DNA of 64,000 bases from Acidobacteriota bacterium (GCA_029776225.1 JAKOTR010000040.1:18871-82870), one strand, 5' to 3'; shown: positions 8,201 through 18,200, numbered from the stretch's first letter. Made by a program: numbers and translations. The notes: a model not told the origin generated them from the letters alone.

Positions 8201-10306
8201 CCTGCCCGGTTTCAATCCCTTCTCGTTCAGGTCTCCTTCAAAACGGCAACTTGCCATTTCACCTGGCAGCTTTAGCCGCGGTTTCAATCCCTTCTCGTTC
8301 AGGTCTCCTTCAAAACTCACTCCTGCGTCATATCTTGCGACAACACCACGTTACAGTTTCAATCCCTTCTCGTTCAGGTCTCCTTCAAAACAAATAAGCC
8401 ATGGAGTTCAAGCGTTTGTTCAGTTTCAATCCCTTCTCGTTCAGGTCTCCTTCAAAACCGGAGACGCCGGCCGAGTAGGCCGGTGGTACGGTTTCAATCC
8501 CTTCTCGTTCAGGTCTCCTTCAAAACATATAGAGCATTCAATCTCGCTGCTAGCGAGATTGTTTCAATCCCTTCTCGTTCAGGTCTCCTTCAAAACGAAG
8601 GTAGAAAGCAATTTCTACCGTACTAACGTTTCAATCCCTTCTCGTTCAGGTCTCCTTCAAAACACGCCCCAGTGTTGCAGACGGCAACTCAGGAAGGTTT
8701 CAATCCCTTCTCGTTCAGGTCTCCTTCAAAACCCCCGGCGTCTCGCGAGAAGCTCTCGCGGGCGCCGGTTTCAATCCCTTCTCGTTCAGGTCTCCTTCAA
8801 AACAACATCGGCCCAAGGACGGTGTGGAATACCCTTGTTTCAATCCCTTCTCGTTCAGGTCTCCTTCAAAACGCAGATCTTGCGCCAGCATCACATCACG
8901 TATCGTCTGTTTCAATCCCTTCTCGTTCAGGTCTCCTTCAAAACGGAAGAAAGGAGACAAATCATGACGAACACCAAAGTTTCAATCCCTTCTCGTTCAG
9001 GTCTCCTTCAAAACGCCTTCCGGACAGGTTGCTCGCGTTGCCACGTTTCAATCCCTTCTCGTTCAGGTCTCCTTCAAAACGTTAGTATGGCAAGCGGTTG
9101 CGCGCCTCAACACGTTTCAATCCCTTCTCGTTCAGGTCTCCTTCAAAACAAAGGCTTACCGAAGACGGTATAAAAAGGCCGTTTCAATCCCTTCTCGTTC
9201 AGGTCTCCTTCAAAACCAATTTGCCGGCAATTGAACAGGCAATTGAAGTTTCAATCCCTTCTCGTTCAGGTCTCCTTCAAAACGGGCTGCGGGCATCACA
9301 GTCATACCGACCTGGTAGGTTTCAATCCCTTCTCGTTCAGGTCTCCTTCAAAACGGGGCGCAACGGCAAGTCGAAAGCAATTTCCGTTTCAATCCCTTCT
9401 CGTTCAGGTCTCCTTCAAAACTACGCACCCACGGGCATTTTCCGCTACCTGCGTTTCAATCCCTTCTCGTTCAGGTCTCCTTCAAAACCTGGTGGGTTCC
9501 ACGTCTCACCGAAGGCGTGGGGTTTCAATCCCTTCTCGTTCAGGTCTCCTTCAAAACAAGGAGAAAAGAATGTTTGAACGGGTCTTCAAGTTTCAATCCC
9601 TTCTCGTTCAGGTCTCCTTCAAAACATGGGGGCCTAAGGAAGGACTCACCGGGATTTACGTTTCAATCCCTTCTCGTTCAGGTCTCCTTCAAAACATTCC
9701 CCCGGCCATGATTGACAAAATTTGTGTTTCAATCCCTTCTCGTTCAGGTCTCCTTCAAAACATTGCTGGTCCTATTGTATTACTCCGGACGAGGTTTCAA
9801 TCCCTTCTCGTTCAGGTCTCCTTCAAAACGCCGGGTGGTCGCCACGTCGCCCCGGCCGCTATGTTTCAATCCCTTCTCGTTCAGGTCTCCTTCAAAACGG
9901 CGGTGGCGTGGATTTACGACGCGGTGATCCCGTTTCAATCCCTTCTCGTTCAGGTCTCCTTCAAAACGACGGCATGACTGTCATCTCCTCGCTACAGGTA
10001 GTTTCAATCCCTTCTCGTTCAGGTCTCCTTCAAAACCAGGAGAGATTTTGAGAACCAAATACATCATCGTTTCAATCCCTTCTCGTTCAGGTCTCCTTCA
10101 AAACGAAGGAGGAAACAATGTCTTTTGAACGGGTTTGTTTCAATCCCTTCTCGTTCAGGTCTCCTTCAAAACGCGGCGTCGAAGAGATTGGGAATGGTTA
10201 TTGTTTCAATCCCTTCTCGTTCAGGTCTCCTTCAAAACTTTTGGTGCTCGAGGTTATCTATTACCAAAATGTTTCAATCCCTTCTCGTTCAGGTCTCCTT
10301 CAAAAC
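5264..10306 (-). CRISPR. CRISPR array, 74 repeats and 73 spacers, crRNA read from minus strand
   Basis: By hand I count 74 copies of a 36-bp repeat. On the plus strand it begins GTTTCAATCCCTTCTC and ends CTCCTTCAAAAC, with a mean period near 68.6 bp and spacers mostly 30-37 bp (one of 24, one of 39). On the minus strand the repeat ends in GATTGAAAC, the 3' form that gives the 8-nt ATTGAAAC crRNA tag common in type III and some type I systems, so the crRNA strand is minus. The repeat at 5264 has two changes and the one at 5332 lacks three bases, which marks the left end as the old trailer end. The repeat at 7045 ends CAAATC. No cas gene is present in the window. Confidence 0.98.
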
Positions 10307-10713
10307 TGCTCGCGCTCGCAACTATCCTAATTTTCAAACACCTGCAGCCACGGTTGCCAATTTTTTCGGCGGCCCAAAAGTTGACCCCCCTGCCGTGCTA
10401 TCTCAGACAGGCTCCCGCAGAACCCACCCGAAAGGGAGGCGCCTGCCGCCCGTAGTCTCGCACAGCGTCCGCCTCCAAACCGATCTGCGGACACGGCTCC
10501 CATTGCCAGGTCCGCGGGCTCTCCCGGAAAACCGTTGACCGGGAGCGGGCCGAAGTGATAGTACACCATGGCATTCCGCAGCATGTCCAGCAGTCCTTGC
10601 CAGAGGGCGGCGTGCGGCGCCCTCGCTTTGCGGGGTTGGGATTCGCGGGAGGGGCCGCTCAGGGACCTTCGTGGCATCCCTGCGCGGCCCCGGTGCGTGG
10701 ATAGCTTTACAGA
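10307..10713 (-). promoter_or_regulatory. Probable CRISPR leader, otherwise gene-free region
   Basis: This stretch joins the intact, leader-proximal end of the array. Read on the minus strand, the last 100 bases before the first repeat hold the most AT-rich part (an A-run near 10365-10370 and TTTGAAAATTAGGATAG near 10320-10340). That fits a leader carrying a promoter and integration-factor sites. From about 10440 to 10713 the sequence is GC-rich. A 116-codon minus-strand frame crosses it (10327-10677), but it runs into the leader, has no clear ribosome-binding site and matches no family I know, so I do not call it a gene. Confidence 0.45.
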
Positions 10714-11043
10714 CTAACTACCCTTGATCCAATCGTCCCGGCGCGGAGCGAACACGTCGAAAGCCACCGTGTCCTCCAGCGCTTCGAGCTCGTGCGGCTC
10801 GTTGGGCGGCATCTGGATTACCTCTCCCGCCCCGACGATCTTACAGTCGTTTGCCGACGTGAGCTTCACCCGCCCCTGGAGCAGCAGAGTCACCTGCTCG
10901 TTGGCGTGGCTGTGCTTGGGAAAGACGGCGCCGCGGGCGAGGTGAATCTTCGATATGGTCACGTTCTCGACGTGAATCACCTGCCGGGTCACATGCGAAT
11001 TGACCTGCTCTTTCTCAATTTGAGACCAGTCGTAAAAGGGCAT
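10714..11043 (-). CDS. Small cupin-domain protein
   Basis: A 109-residue single-domain cupin. The first motif is FPKHSHANEQVTLLLQGRV (G-x5-H-x-H-x3-E-x6-G pattern, with the H-x-H and E metal ligands). The second is MPPNEPHELEAL (P-x4-H). The function is probably sugar or small-ligand binding, or an isomerase-like step. It starts 3 bp after the stop of the ThuA gene and is the last gene of the minus-strand unit that begins at 18725. The substrate cannot be told. Confidence 0.8.
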   Translation of the reverse strand: MPFYDWSQIEKEQVNSHVTRQVIHVENVTISKIHLARGAVFPKHSHANEQVTLLLQGRVKLTSANDCKIVGAGEVIQMPPNEPHELEALEDTVAFDVFAPRRDDWIKGS

Positions 11044-11046
11044 AAG

Positions 11047-11955
11047 CTATCGGATTTTCGACGAAGGAGTCGCGTCCGCCTCCAAATCACCCAGCGCGTA
11101 TTGGATTCCCGCCAGAAAGTGTTCGAGCAGCACGGGGTGCCAGAAAATGTGCGGGTTATGTCCGAGCCCGGAATAAAACACGCGGCCTTTTCCCTCCGTG
11201 CGGATCCAGGTCAACGGAAAATCGTTGTCTTTCTGGCGGATGGGCAGGGGCGGCCGGCTCGGCTTGCTCTTCTCCATGTCGATGCTCAGCAGCACGCGGA
11301 ACCGGTCACGCAGGTTGGGCTCCTGAAGCTGAAATACTTCGTCCACGATCTCGAACCCCTGGCCTTTGAATGCGGCCGTAAGGGGGCTCTTGGGATCGTC
11401 CACCTTGATGAAGAAGGAGTCCCTGGGCATCCAGGGATGGCCGCCGCTCTCTGTCCCACCCAGCATCTCGCTGTACCACGGCCAGACGTCGAACTTCGGG
11501 TACTGGTTGATGGTGGCAACGGCCGCATGGAACCCCACAAAGCCGCCGCCACCGGTGATGAACTTATAGATCGAATCCTGAAGAGCCGGATCGCGGATGA
11601 TCACCCCTTGCGTGTTGTTGAAACAAATCGCGTCGAACTCCTTGAGCTTTTCGGGCCTGAACATCTCGACGTCATCGCTCAGGACCACCTCGAAGGCTCC
11701 CGTGCTCTTGGCCATCTGCTGGAGCGCGTACTTGCCCGGCTGAATCGACGGATGGCCGGGAATGATTTTGTCCCCGCTCATGCACAGGCTGGTGACCAGC
11801 AACCGCCGCGGCTTCTTCGGCTTCACCACCGCTTTTTTCGGGACGGCCTCCTCGATCAACTTCATCTGCTCAGGCGTAAATTGCGCCCGCCTCTGCCCCA
11901 AGGCAACCGAGGCGCAGAGCACCGCCCCAAGGCAGACTGGAATGATTCGCTTCAT
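11047..11955 (-). CDS. Secreted ThuA-like (trehalose-utilization-type) domain protein
   Basis: 302 residues with a signal peptide (MKRIIPVCLGAVLCASVALGQ). A ThuA/glutamine-amidotransferase-like fold follows: LLVTSLCMSGDK, FDAICFNNTQG, GGGGFVGFHAA and GKGRVFYSGLGHNPHIFWHP. These are the usual landmark segments of ThuA-like proteins found beside Gfo/Idh/MocA dehydrogenases in sugar clusters. The exact reaction of the family is poorly defined; a role in processing keto-sugars is plausible. It lies 8 bp after the HEAT gene and 3 bp before the cupin gene, so all are probably cotranscribed. Confidence 0.8.
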   Translation of the reverse strand: MKRIIPVCLGAVLCASVALGQRRAQFTPEQMKLIEEAVPKKAVVKPKKPRRLLVTSLCMSGDKIIPGHPSIQPGKYALQQMAKSTGAFEVVLSDDVEMFRPEKLKEFDAICFNNTQGVIIRDPALQDSIYKFITGGGGFVGFHAAVATINQYPKFDVWPWYSEMLGGTESGGHPWMPRDSFFIKVDDPKSPLTAAFKGQGFEIVDEVFQLQEPNLRDRFRVLLSIDMEKSKPSRPPLPIRQKDNDFPLTWIRTEGKGRVFYSGLGHNPHIFWHPVLLEHFLAGIQYALGDLEADATPSSKIR

Positions 11956-11963
11956 TGTTGTTG

Positions 11964-13850
11964 TTATCTCCTGTTACCGCGTTCAAGTCGTTCGACAGCA
12001 GCCTTGGCTTCCGCCGAGACTTCGCTGTCGTTCAAATAAGCTCTTGCCAGTTTCAGCGCATCCGGACCCGGAAACCTGGGCAGCAATCCCAGGACGGTGC
12101 GCTTCTCGTCCGCCTGCTTAGCCAGGGTCATGGCTTGGGCCAGCAGCTTGACCGTTTCCGCCGGGGTCCGGCCGGCGGCGTGCTGCCTGATCAGTTGCAG
12201 CGCGCCGCGCAGTGCCAGCACCTGGTGTGCCGGGTTGGCGGCGGTGCGCGCGATTTCCATCAGGTCGGGAATGGGAGTGGAATCGGGCCACTCGCCCAGC
12301 GCCAGAATGGCGGCGCGCTTCAGATCGGCATTTTCCTCCTTCAGCGCGTCGCGAAGAACGGCCAGCGCTTTTGGATTGCCGCTGTGCCGCATCACCTGCA
12401 TCAGCGCCGTCCGGGCTTCCAGATCGCCCTCCCTATAGGCCGTCACGACATCCTCGATGCGCGCCGGATCGGAGCGGCGCAACACGCCTGCCAGGCTGCG
12501 GACCGCTTCGGAGCGGTCGGCCGGCTGCACCGGCTTCAGCACCAGCGCCAGCAGCGCCTGAATGTCCGAGGCCGAAGCGGTCTCGCGCAGGGCGCGCAAC
12601 GCCTCGCGCCGCGCGTCATTGCTTCCGGAGCGCGCCGTTTCCAGCAGAACCGGGGTAGCGGCCGCCGTCCCGCGCTCGCCCGCTGCGCGGATGAGTTCCA
12701 GCTTCACCTTTTCCCCGGCTGCCGGGATCGCCCGGACGATAGCCTCGTCCACGTCCTTTCCCCGCAGGCGGCCCAGGGCGGCGCGAGCGGCCGCCTGTTC
12801 GGCCTCGTCCCCGCCGGCGGCGATTTCCGCGAGCGGCGGAACCGCCGAAGCGTTGCCCACCGCGCCGATGCCGTTGAGCGCGGCCAGGCGCACTTCCTTA
12901 CTCTGGCTTTTCAGTGCCGTCAAGAAGGCCGGCTGCGCCGCGGCGTTGCCTTTGTAGGCCAGCGTTCCCAGGACGCGCACCTGGCCCGCTTCATTCAGCT
13001 TCGGCAGCGCGCTCAGAAGTTCGTCCTGCGTCAGATGGCTGATCGCAATCGCCTGAATCCGCGCATCGCTGCTGCCGAGAGCCTGAATGAGAACGCTGCG
13101 CTCCACTCCGGCTTTGGCCAAACCGTTCAGAGCAGCGGCGCGCAATCCGGCGGGTCCGGAGCTGTACAGCTTCTTGTAGATCGGCAGAGCGGCGGCGGTG
13201 TTTCCACGGGCGGCGAGCACACTGGCCGCCTGGAGATACGCGGGCGCTGCCCGGTTGTCCTTGGCTGCGGCGCTATCGAGGGTCTGAACGGCGCTCGCAT
13301 CGGCGATCTGGGCAAGCGCGAACCACGCCGCGCGGGCGGCGGCTTCGTCCTGACCCAGCGCGAACGGGCGCAGCAGGGGGACCGCGGCGGCGTCGCGCCG
13401 GACGCCCAGCGTATTGATGATTCCGATTTGGGTTTTGCCGGACGTCTTCGCGAGGGCCGCCCGCAGCGCCTCGTCAACCGCCTTCCCTGGAATCCCTTCC
13501 AGGGCGTAGCGGGCCATTTCCGCGGTGTCGCTCTTCAGCAGCATGGCCGAGAGCACGGGCACGGACGCCTCCGAACCCATAGAGTGCAACTGCCGGCAGA
13601 TAAAGTCTTTACTGGCCAGAGTGGCATCCGATTTCAGAAAGGCGATGAAACGCGCCTCAAACTGCTTTCTGGCTTCGGCGCCGCGCTCCTTTTGCAACAA
13701 GCCGGTAAGTGCGAACAGCGGCTCGCGACCGTCGTCGTAATTCCACTTGGCCACTTTGGCGAGCAGATCGTCGATCGCGGCCGTCTGAGCCGGCGCGGAC
13801 GAAACGGCCAGCGCCAGCGCAAGCCACGCAATAACAGCTTTGTTCCTCAT
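11964..13850 (-). CDS. Secreted HEAT-repeat protein
   Basis: About 628 residues starting at ATG 13850, which has GGAG eight bases upstream; ATG 13856 is an alternative two codons longer. The N-terminus is a signal peptide (AVIAWLALALAVSSAPAQ). The rest is an alanine-rich solenoid of about 30-residue HEAT/PBS-type helical pairs, for example EVRLAALNGIGAVGNASAVP, VKLELIRAAGERGTAAATPVL and DLKRAAILALGEW. Such proteins act as binding scaffolds; no catalytic motif is seen. It sits in the operon between the oxidoreductase and ThuA genes. Confidence 0.8.
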   Translation of the reverse strand: MRNKAVIAWLALALAVSSAPAQTAAIDDLLAKVAKWNYDDGREPLFALTGLLQKERGAEARKQFEARFIAFLKSDATLASKDFICRQLHSMGSEASVPVLSAMLLKSDTAEMARYALEGIPGKAVDEALRAALAKTSGKTQIGIINTLGVRRDAAAVPLLRPFALGQDEAAARAAWFALAQIADASAVQTLDSAAAKDNRAAPAYLQAASVLAARGNTAAALPIYKKLYSSGPAGLRAAALNGLAKAGVERSVLIQALGSSDARIQAIAISHLTQDELLSALPKLNEAGQVRVLGTLAYKGNAAAQPAFLTALKSQSKEVRLAALNGIGAVGNASAVPPLAEIAAGGDEAEQAAARAALGRLRGKDVDEAIVRAIPAAGEKVKLELIRAAGERGTAAATPVLLETARSGSNDARREALRALRETASASDIQALLALVLKPVQPADRSEAVRSLAGVLRRSDPARIEDVVTAYREGDLEARTALMQVMRHSGNPKALAVLRDALKEENADLKRAAILALGEWPDSTPIPDLMEIARTAANPAHQVLALRGALQLIRQHAAGRTPAETVKLLAQAMTLAKQADEKRTVLGLLPRFPGPDALKLARAYLNDSEVSAEAKAAVERLERGNRR

Positions 13851-13864
13851 CTCCATCGCTCCGT

Positions 13865-15184
13865 TCAGATATGCCAGGGGCTGCGCATGGGCCGCGACAG
13901 CCGGCGGTTGGCCTCGGCGTCGCCGATGAACTCCTCGCGCACCGGATCCCAGCGCAGTTTCCGTCCGAGGCACAGCGAGATGTACTCCTGCTGAACCACG
14001 GTCTGAGCGCGTACCGCGCCTTCCACGCCGCAAATGGTGGGCTGGCCCGTGCGGATTGCGTTGAGCAGATTGCGCCGATGGTCGCTGCTCCGGATCACCT
14101 GGATCTGGTTCGGCCCGATCTTCTCGCTCGCCAGCGACGGGGGATTCGTTACGATGCCCTGGCGGCTGACGTAAATCCAGCCTTCGGTGCCGTAAATCAC
14201 GGTCGCGCCGGGCGACGGCATCGCGTTGAACTCCGGCGCGCGCTTCCGCGCGGTGACCATGTCCATGTGAATCAGCTTCACGCCGTTTGCGTAGTTGTGC
14301 TCGACGGTCCACTCGTACGGCGTGTCGCGAATGTCGTTGTAGAAGAGGGCGGTGCCTTCCACGTCGATGGGGCCGGTGTTATCGGCATCGTTCACCCACT
14401 GCGCGATGTCGATGTCGTGGATGCCCCAGGCGCCGTCCAGGCAGCCCAGGCCGTAATCGCTGATGAACAGCCAGGCATCGACGGATACTCTCATGTCCGA
14501 GTACGGCGCCCACGGAGAGGGGCCGAGCCACATATCCCAGTCGAAACCCGGCGGCGGCTCCTTCGGCGTGCCGAACAGCCGGTCCGACGGGCTCCGCACC
14601 GTGCCGACCATGATCGTCTTCAGTTCGCCGATCCTGCCGTTGCGCACGAGTTCCACCGCGTGGCGGTACATGAAGCTCGAGCGCTGCTGGGTGCCGAACT
14701 GGAAAGCCACGCCGTTTCTGTTGACCGCTTCGCGAACCGCTTTGGCCTCGGCTATCGACAGCGACAGCGGTTTTTCGCAGTAGATGTGCTTGCCGCGGTT
14801 CGCCGCCTCGATGGCGATAATCGGGTGCCAGCGCTCGCCGGTGGCGATCAGCACGAGGTCGATGTCGGGGCGCTCCAGGAGTTCGCGGAAATCGTTGTAG
14901 GAAACGCACTCCTTGGAGCCGTAGCGATTATTGACCAGCGTCTCCGCCCGCTCGCGATTGGCCTGCTGCACGTCGCAGACGGCCCGCACCCGCACATCCG
15001 GGTTGTTGAGAAAACCGCGCATGTCGCCCAGGCCCTGCCGGCCCACGCCGATCGCGCCCATTACGATCCGGTCGCTGGGCGCGACCGCTCCGCCGCGTCC
15101 CAGCGCGGACGCGGGCACCACGAGCGGGAATCCCGTGATGATCCCGCCCGCGATGCCCTTCAAAAAATCACGACGTCCGTGCAT
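13865..15184 (-). CDS. Tat-exported Gfo/Idh/MocA-family oxidoreductase
   Basis: About 439 residues. The start at 15184 gives a twin-arginine signal (MHGRRDFLKGIAGGIITGFP) and has GGAG ten bases upstream. The Rossmann part shows AIGVGRQGLGD and the dihydrodipicolinate-reductase-like signature GKHIYCEKPLSLS, whose EKP lysine is catalytic in the family. The C-terminal part resembles acidobacterial and planctomycete secreted members. It probably oxidises or reduces a sugar or inositol derivative with bound NAD(P). It begins 19 bp after the receptor gene. Confidence 0.85.
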   Translation of the reverse strand: MHGRRDFLKGIAGGIITGFPLVVPASALGRGGAVAPSDRIVMGAIGVGRQGLGDMRGFLNNPDVRVRAVCDVQQANRERAETLVNNRYGSKECVSYNDFRELLERPDIDLVLIATGERWHPIIAIEAANRGKHIYCEKPLSLSIAEAKAVREAVNRNGVAFQFGTQQRSSFMYRHAVELVRNGRIGELKTIMVGTVRSPSDRLFGTPKEPPPGFDWDMWLGPSPWAPYSDMRVSVDAWLFISDYGLGCLDGAWGIHDIDIAQWVNDADNTGPIDVEGTALFYNDIRDTPYEWTVEHNYANGVKLIHMDMVTARKRAPEFNAMPSPGATVIYGTEGWIYVSRQGIVTNPPSLASEKIGPNQIQVIRSSDHRRNLLNAIRTGQPTICGVEGAVRAQTVVQQEYISLCLGRKLRWDPVREEFIGDAEANRRLSRPMRSPWHI

Positions 15185-15203
15185 CGTTGTTTGTCTCCGC
15201 CAA

Positions 15204-18200
15204 CTAAAATTTAAGCTTGCCCTGCAGCACAATCTGCCGCTGCGGGTCTCCTTGAGAACCTGTGACCTGGCCGAACAAGGCGCCCGCGGTCACATTGGTG
15301 TTTGGTCCACCGAAATTCGGGTGATTGAAAGCGTTCTTCGCTTCCGCTCGCACTTCAAATCCAACTCTCTCACGGATTTGGATGTTCTTGATGACCGACA
15401 TGTTCCAGAGGTTGTAGCCATCCGCCCTCAGGCCGGTCAGACGCAGCGGGAAGGTGCGGTAATTCTGGGCCAGTTGCTTGGCCGAATCTCTTTCGAAGCC
15501 GGCATCGGTGTTGAACCACCGCTCGACTTTGCGTTCTCCCCGCGGCAGTACGATGTCGTGAAGGTTGCCGTAGAAGATGATGTTTCCGAAACCGATCGGA
15601 GGGCCGCTTTGCGCCAGGTACACGGCCTGGATCTGCCAGCCGTTCACAATGCGGTCTGCCCATCCGGGAAGGTCGTTGACGAAGCGCCGGCCCCTGCCAA
15701 ACGGCAATTCGTAGATGCCGGTGATGCCAAGGTGCTGCGGCCGGTCGCCTGCGGCAATGGAATGCCAGCGCACGTCATAGTAGCCGTTCGGCCTTTCCGT
15801 CGCCTCCATGAGCTTTGACCAGGTGTAACTGGCCTGGATGGTGTAGCCGTGCGAAAACCTCTTTTCGGCGCGCACGTGGAGGGCGTGATACCAGGACGTG
15901 CCGTGGCCTCCGGAGGTGGAGACGCCGGTAAAGTGAGGAAATGCCCGCAGCAGTTGCGACCGCGTCATGGTGTTGCCGACGAGGCTGCTGCCGGCGAATT
16001 CCTCCATCCCTCGGAACGGATTGTCGAACGTCTCCGCCAGCCAGTCGATGTGTGCCTGATCGCGTTGCGGCGACCGGCTCAGGTACTGGATGGGGAGCGA
16101 ATAGAGGTCGTCGGTGATCCCAATCCCCGTGCCGCGGTTGCCGGTGTAGCCGGCTTCCACCAGCACCCGGTGCCCAAACTCCCTCTGGATGTTGAAGCTC
16201 CAGCGCTGCATGTAGGTGTACTTCTGGTCCGGGTTTACAAACGACACCGACCGTCCCAGGAAGGTTTTCATGCCGAGCGAGGAGCCCACTGGCTCGAGGA
16301 TTCCATCGGGAAATGGGTTCCGGATGTCGGCAACGAAGGTCTGCCCGTTGTCCAGGCTGGCGACTAGAGAAGTCGACTGGCTGAAACCGCTCTGGTTTAC
16401 GTTCACGCGGTCTGCGCCGAACGAGCCGAAGAAGATCCCGTAGCCGGCGCGCACGACCACGCGGGGCGTGACCTGGTAGGCAATGCCAATGCGCGGCATG
16501 AAGTTGGTGTACCGCATGTTCATCAAGCGCCTTGGTACGCCGCCGACATTGGCGAATAGATAACCGCCGGGCGTGCTGAACTGGCTGGCGGGAAGCTCGG
16601 GAAGCGGATCGAGTGCGTAGGCCGCCCGCGCTGCCTCCTGGATCGGGTTCGGTGTCGTCATGTCGAAGCCGCGCGTTGTGCGGTCGAACCGCTCGGTCAC
16701 TGGGACTTCCAGCTCGTGCCGGAGACCGAGATTTACCGTCAGCTTCGGTGTGACTTTCCAGTCATCTTGCACGTACCAGGCATACAGCTTGGAAGCCCGG
16801 GCTTGCGACGCGTTGTTGCTAATGGAACCGCCGGTGGGCAGTCCATAAAGGAACGAGGCGAAGCCCTGCCCGATGGGCGCCGCGGGTGACGTATTGAACG
16901 GGCCTCGCAGCCACGCTGTGTCGAAGCTGTAGCTGGGAGACACGTTCCCGAAGCTGTAGCTGTTCATCAGGAAAAGGCGCGCCTCGCCGCCGAACTTCAG
17001 GCTGTGGTTGCCCCGCATGTGCATCAGGCTGCCGAAAAGGTTATGGAAGTTGTGGGTGGTGAAACCGCCGCTTCCTCCTCCGATCCCCTGGTAGCCCGTG
17101 ATCGAGATCTGCGGGATGGTGGTGAGTGCGGGGTTGAGCCTGCTCACGAAAGAGGGATCCAATCCAAGGGCGGCAAGGTCGAAGCCGATGGAGGGATGCG
17201 GGTTCTTCGTGCTGAAGCGAACCACCCCGTAGCGGAAGTTGAGCACAAGGTCGGGCCGCAGCGTCAGCGTGTCATCCAGGGTAAACGCATGGTGCCAGTT
17301 GTCCTGGGTGCCGCCGACAGGGTAGGTGCCGTCGATCTCCCCGAAGTAGATATTCTGCAGCGCATAGACGTGATACTGGTTGTACGACCCATATAACCGG
17401 TGGTTCGGGGCAACCATCTGGTCGATGCGCAGGAAGTGGCTGTCGTAATCCACGTAGCTCTGCGGGGGACCGGTGTAGTTATTCCGGAAGTCCGCGGTAG
17501 CCGCCGTGGCGTTCGGAGCCGGCCAGTACTTCAGAAGTTGCTTGGAGATGGGGTTGATCCGATCCGGCGGAATGATGTTCCCGGGGAGCGGCTGGCGCTG
17601 GAACAGTCCGCCGGGGGCAGGCGTGGTCGAAAACGGGTCGTAAAGCTGGTATTGGGAGCCGAGAGCGAGCAGGTCGGAAAAATCACCTTCCCTCTGCTGC
17701 AGAGTCGGAACCGTCCAGAAGCCGTTTGTCGGGTACGGCATGTAGAGGTAGTCGGCAGCATACTGCCAGAAGGTCCGGTTGCGGCCGTCGTAAATCTTCG
17801 GAATGTAAACCGGACCACCGCCCGTCCCGCGGTAGCGGTTGTAGCGCCGGAAGGGCCACAGCCGGTTCACTTTCTCCTTGGTGGGCGGGCCGGTGCTCAG
17901 ATCGTGAATCGAGCGGTTGGTGAAAAACGGGACCGAATTGAACGGCCGGCTGCTGTGGGTGAAAACGAGGTCTCCGTGGGGCGTGTTGGTGCCGCTTTTG
18001 AGCACCATGTTCACCTGGGCCCCCATAAAGTGCCCGAGCGAGGCATCCAGAGCCATGGTCGAGACCCGCACTTCCTGAACCACCTCGGGCGGCGGAATGA
18101 CGCCCATGGTGTTGGCCCGCATATTGGGCATGCCGTCGAGCGCCATCTCATTGCTCGACGGGCCACTCGGGGCTCCCGCTGCCGAGAAGTTTACTGGGTG

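Noticed and set aside
5459..10051. Several long plus- and minus-strand frames through the CRISPR array with repeated FQSLLVQVSFKT or SIPSRSGLLQN motifs
   Set aside because: They are translations of the repeat itself in different frames, kept open because the 36-bp repeat has no stop; not proteins.
10327..10677. 116-codon minus-strand frame next to the CRISPR leader, considered as a cas gene remnant
   Set aside because: No recognisable Cas motif, no ribosome-binding site, and it runs into the leader sequence.
11955..13994. 679-codon plus-strand frame opposite the HEAT-protein gene
   Set aside because: It is a high-GC shadow: the minus frame has a signal peptide, clear HEAT repeats and operon spacing.
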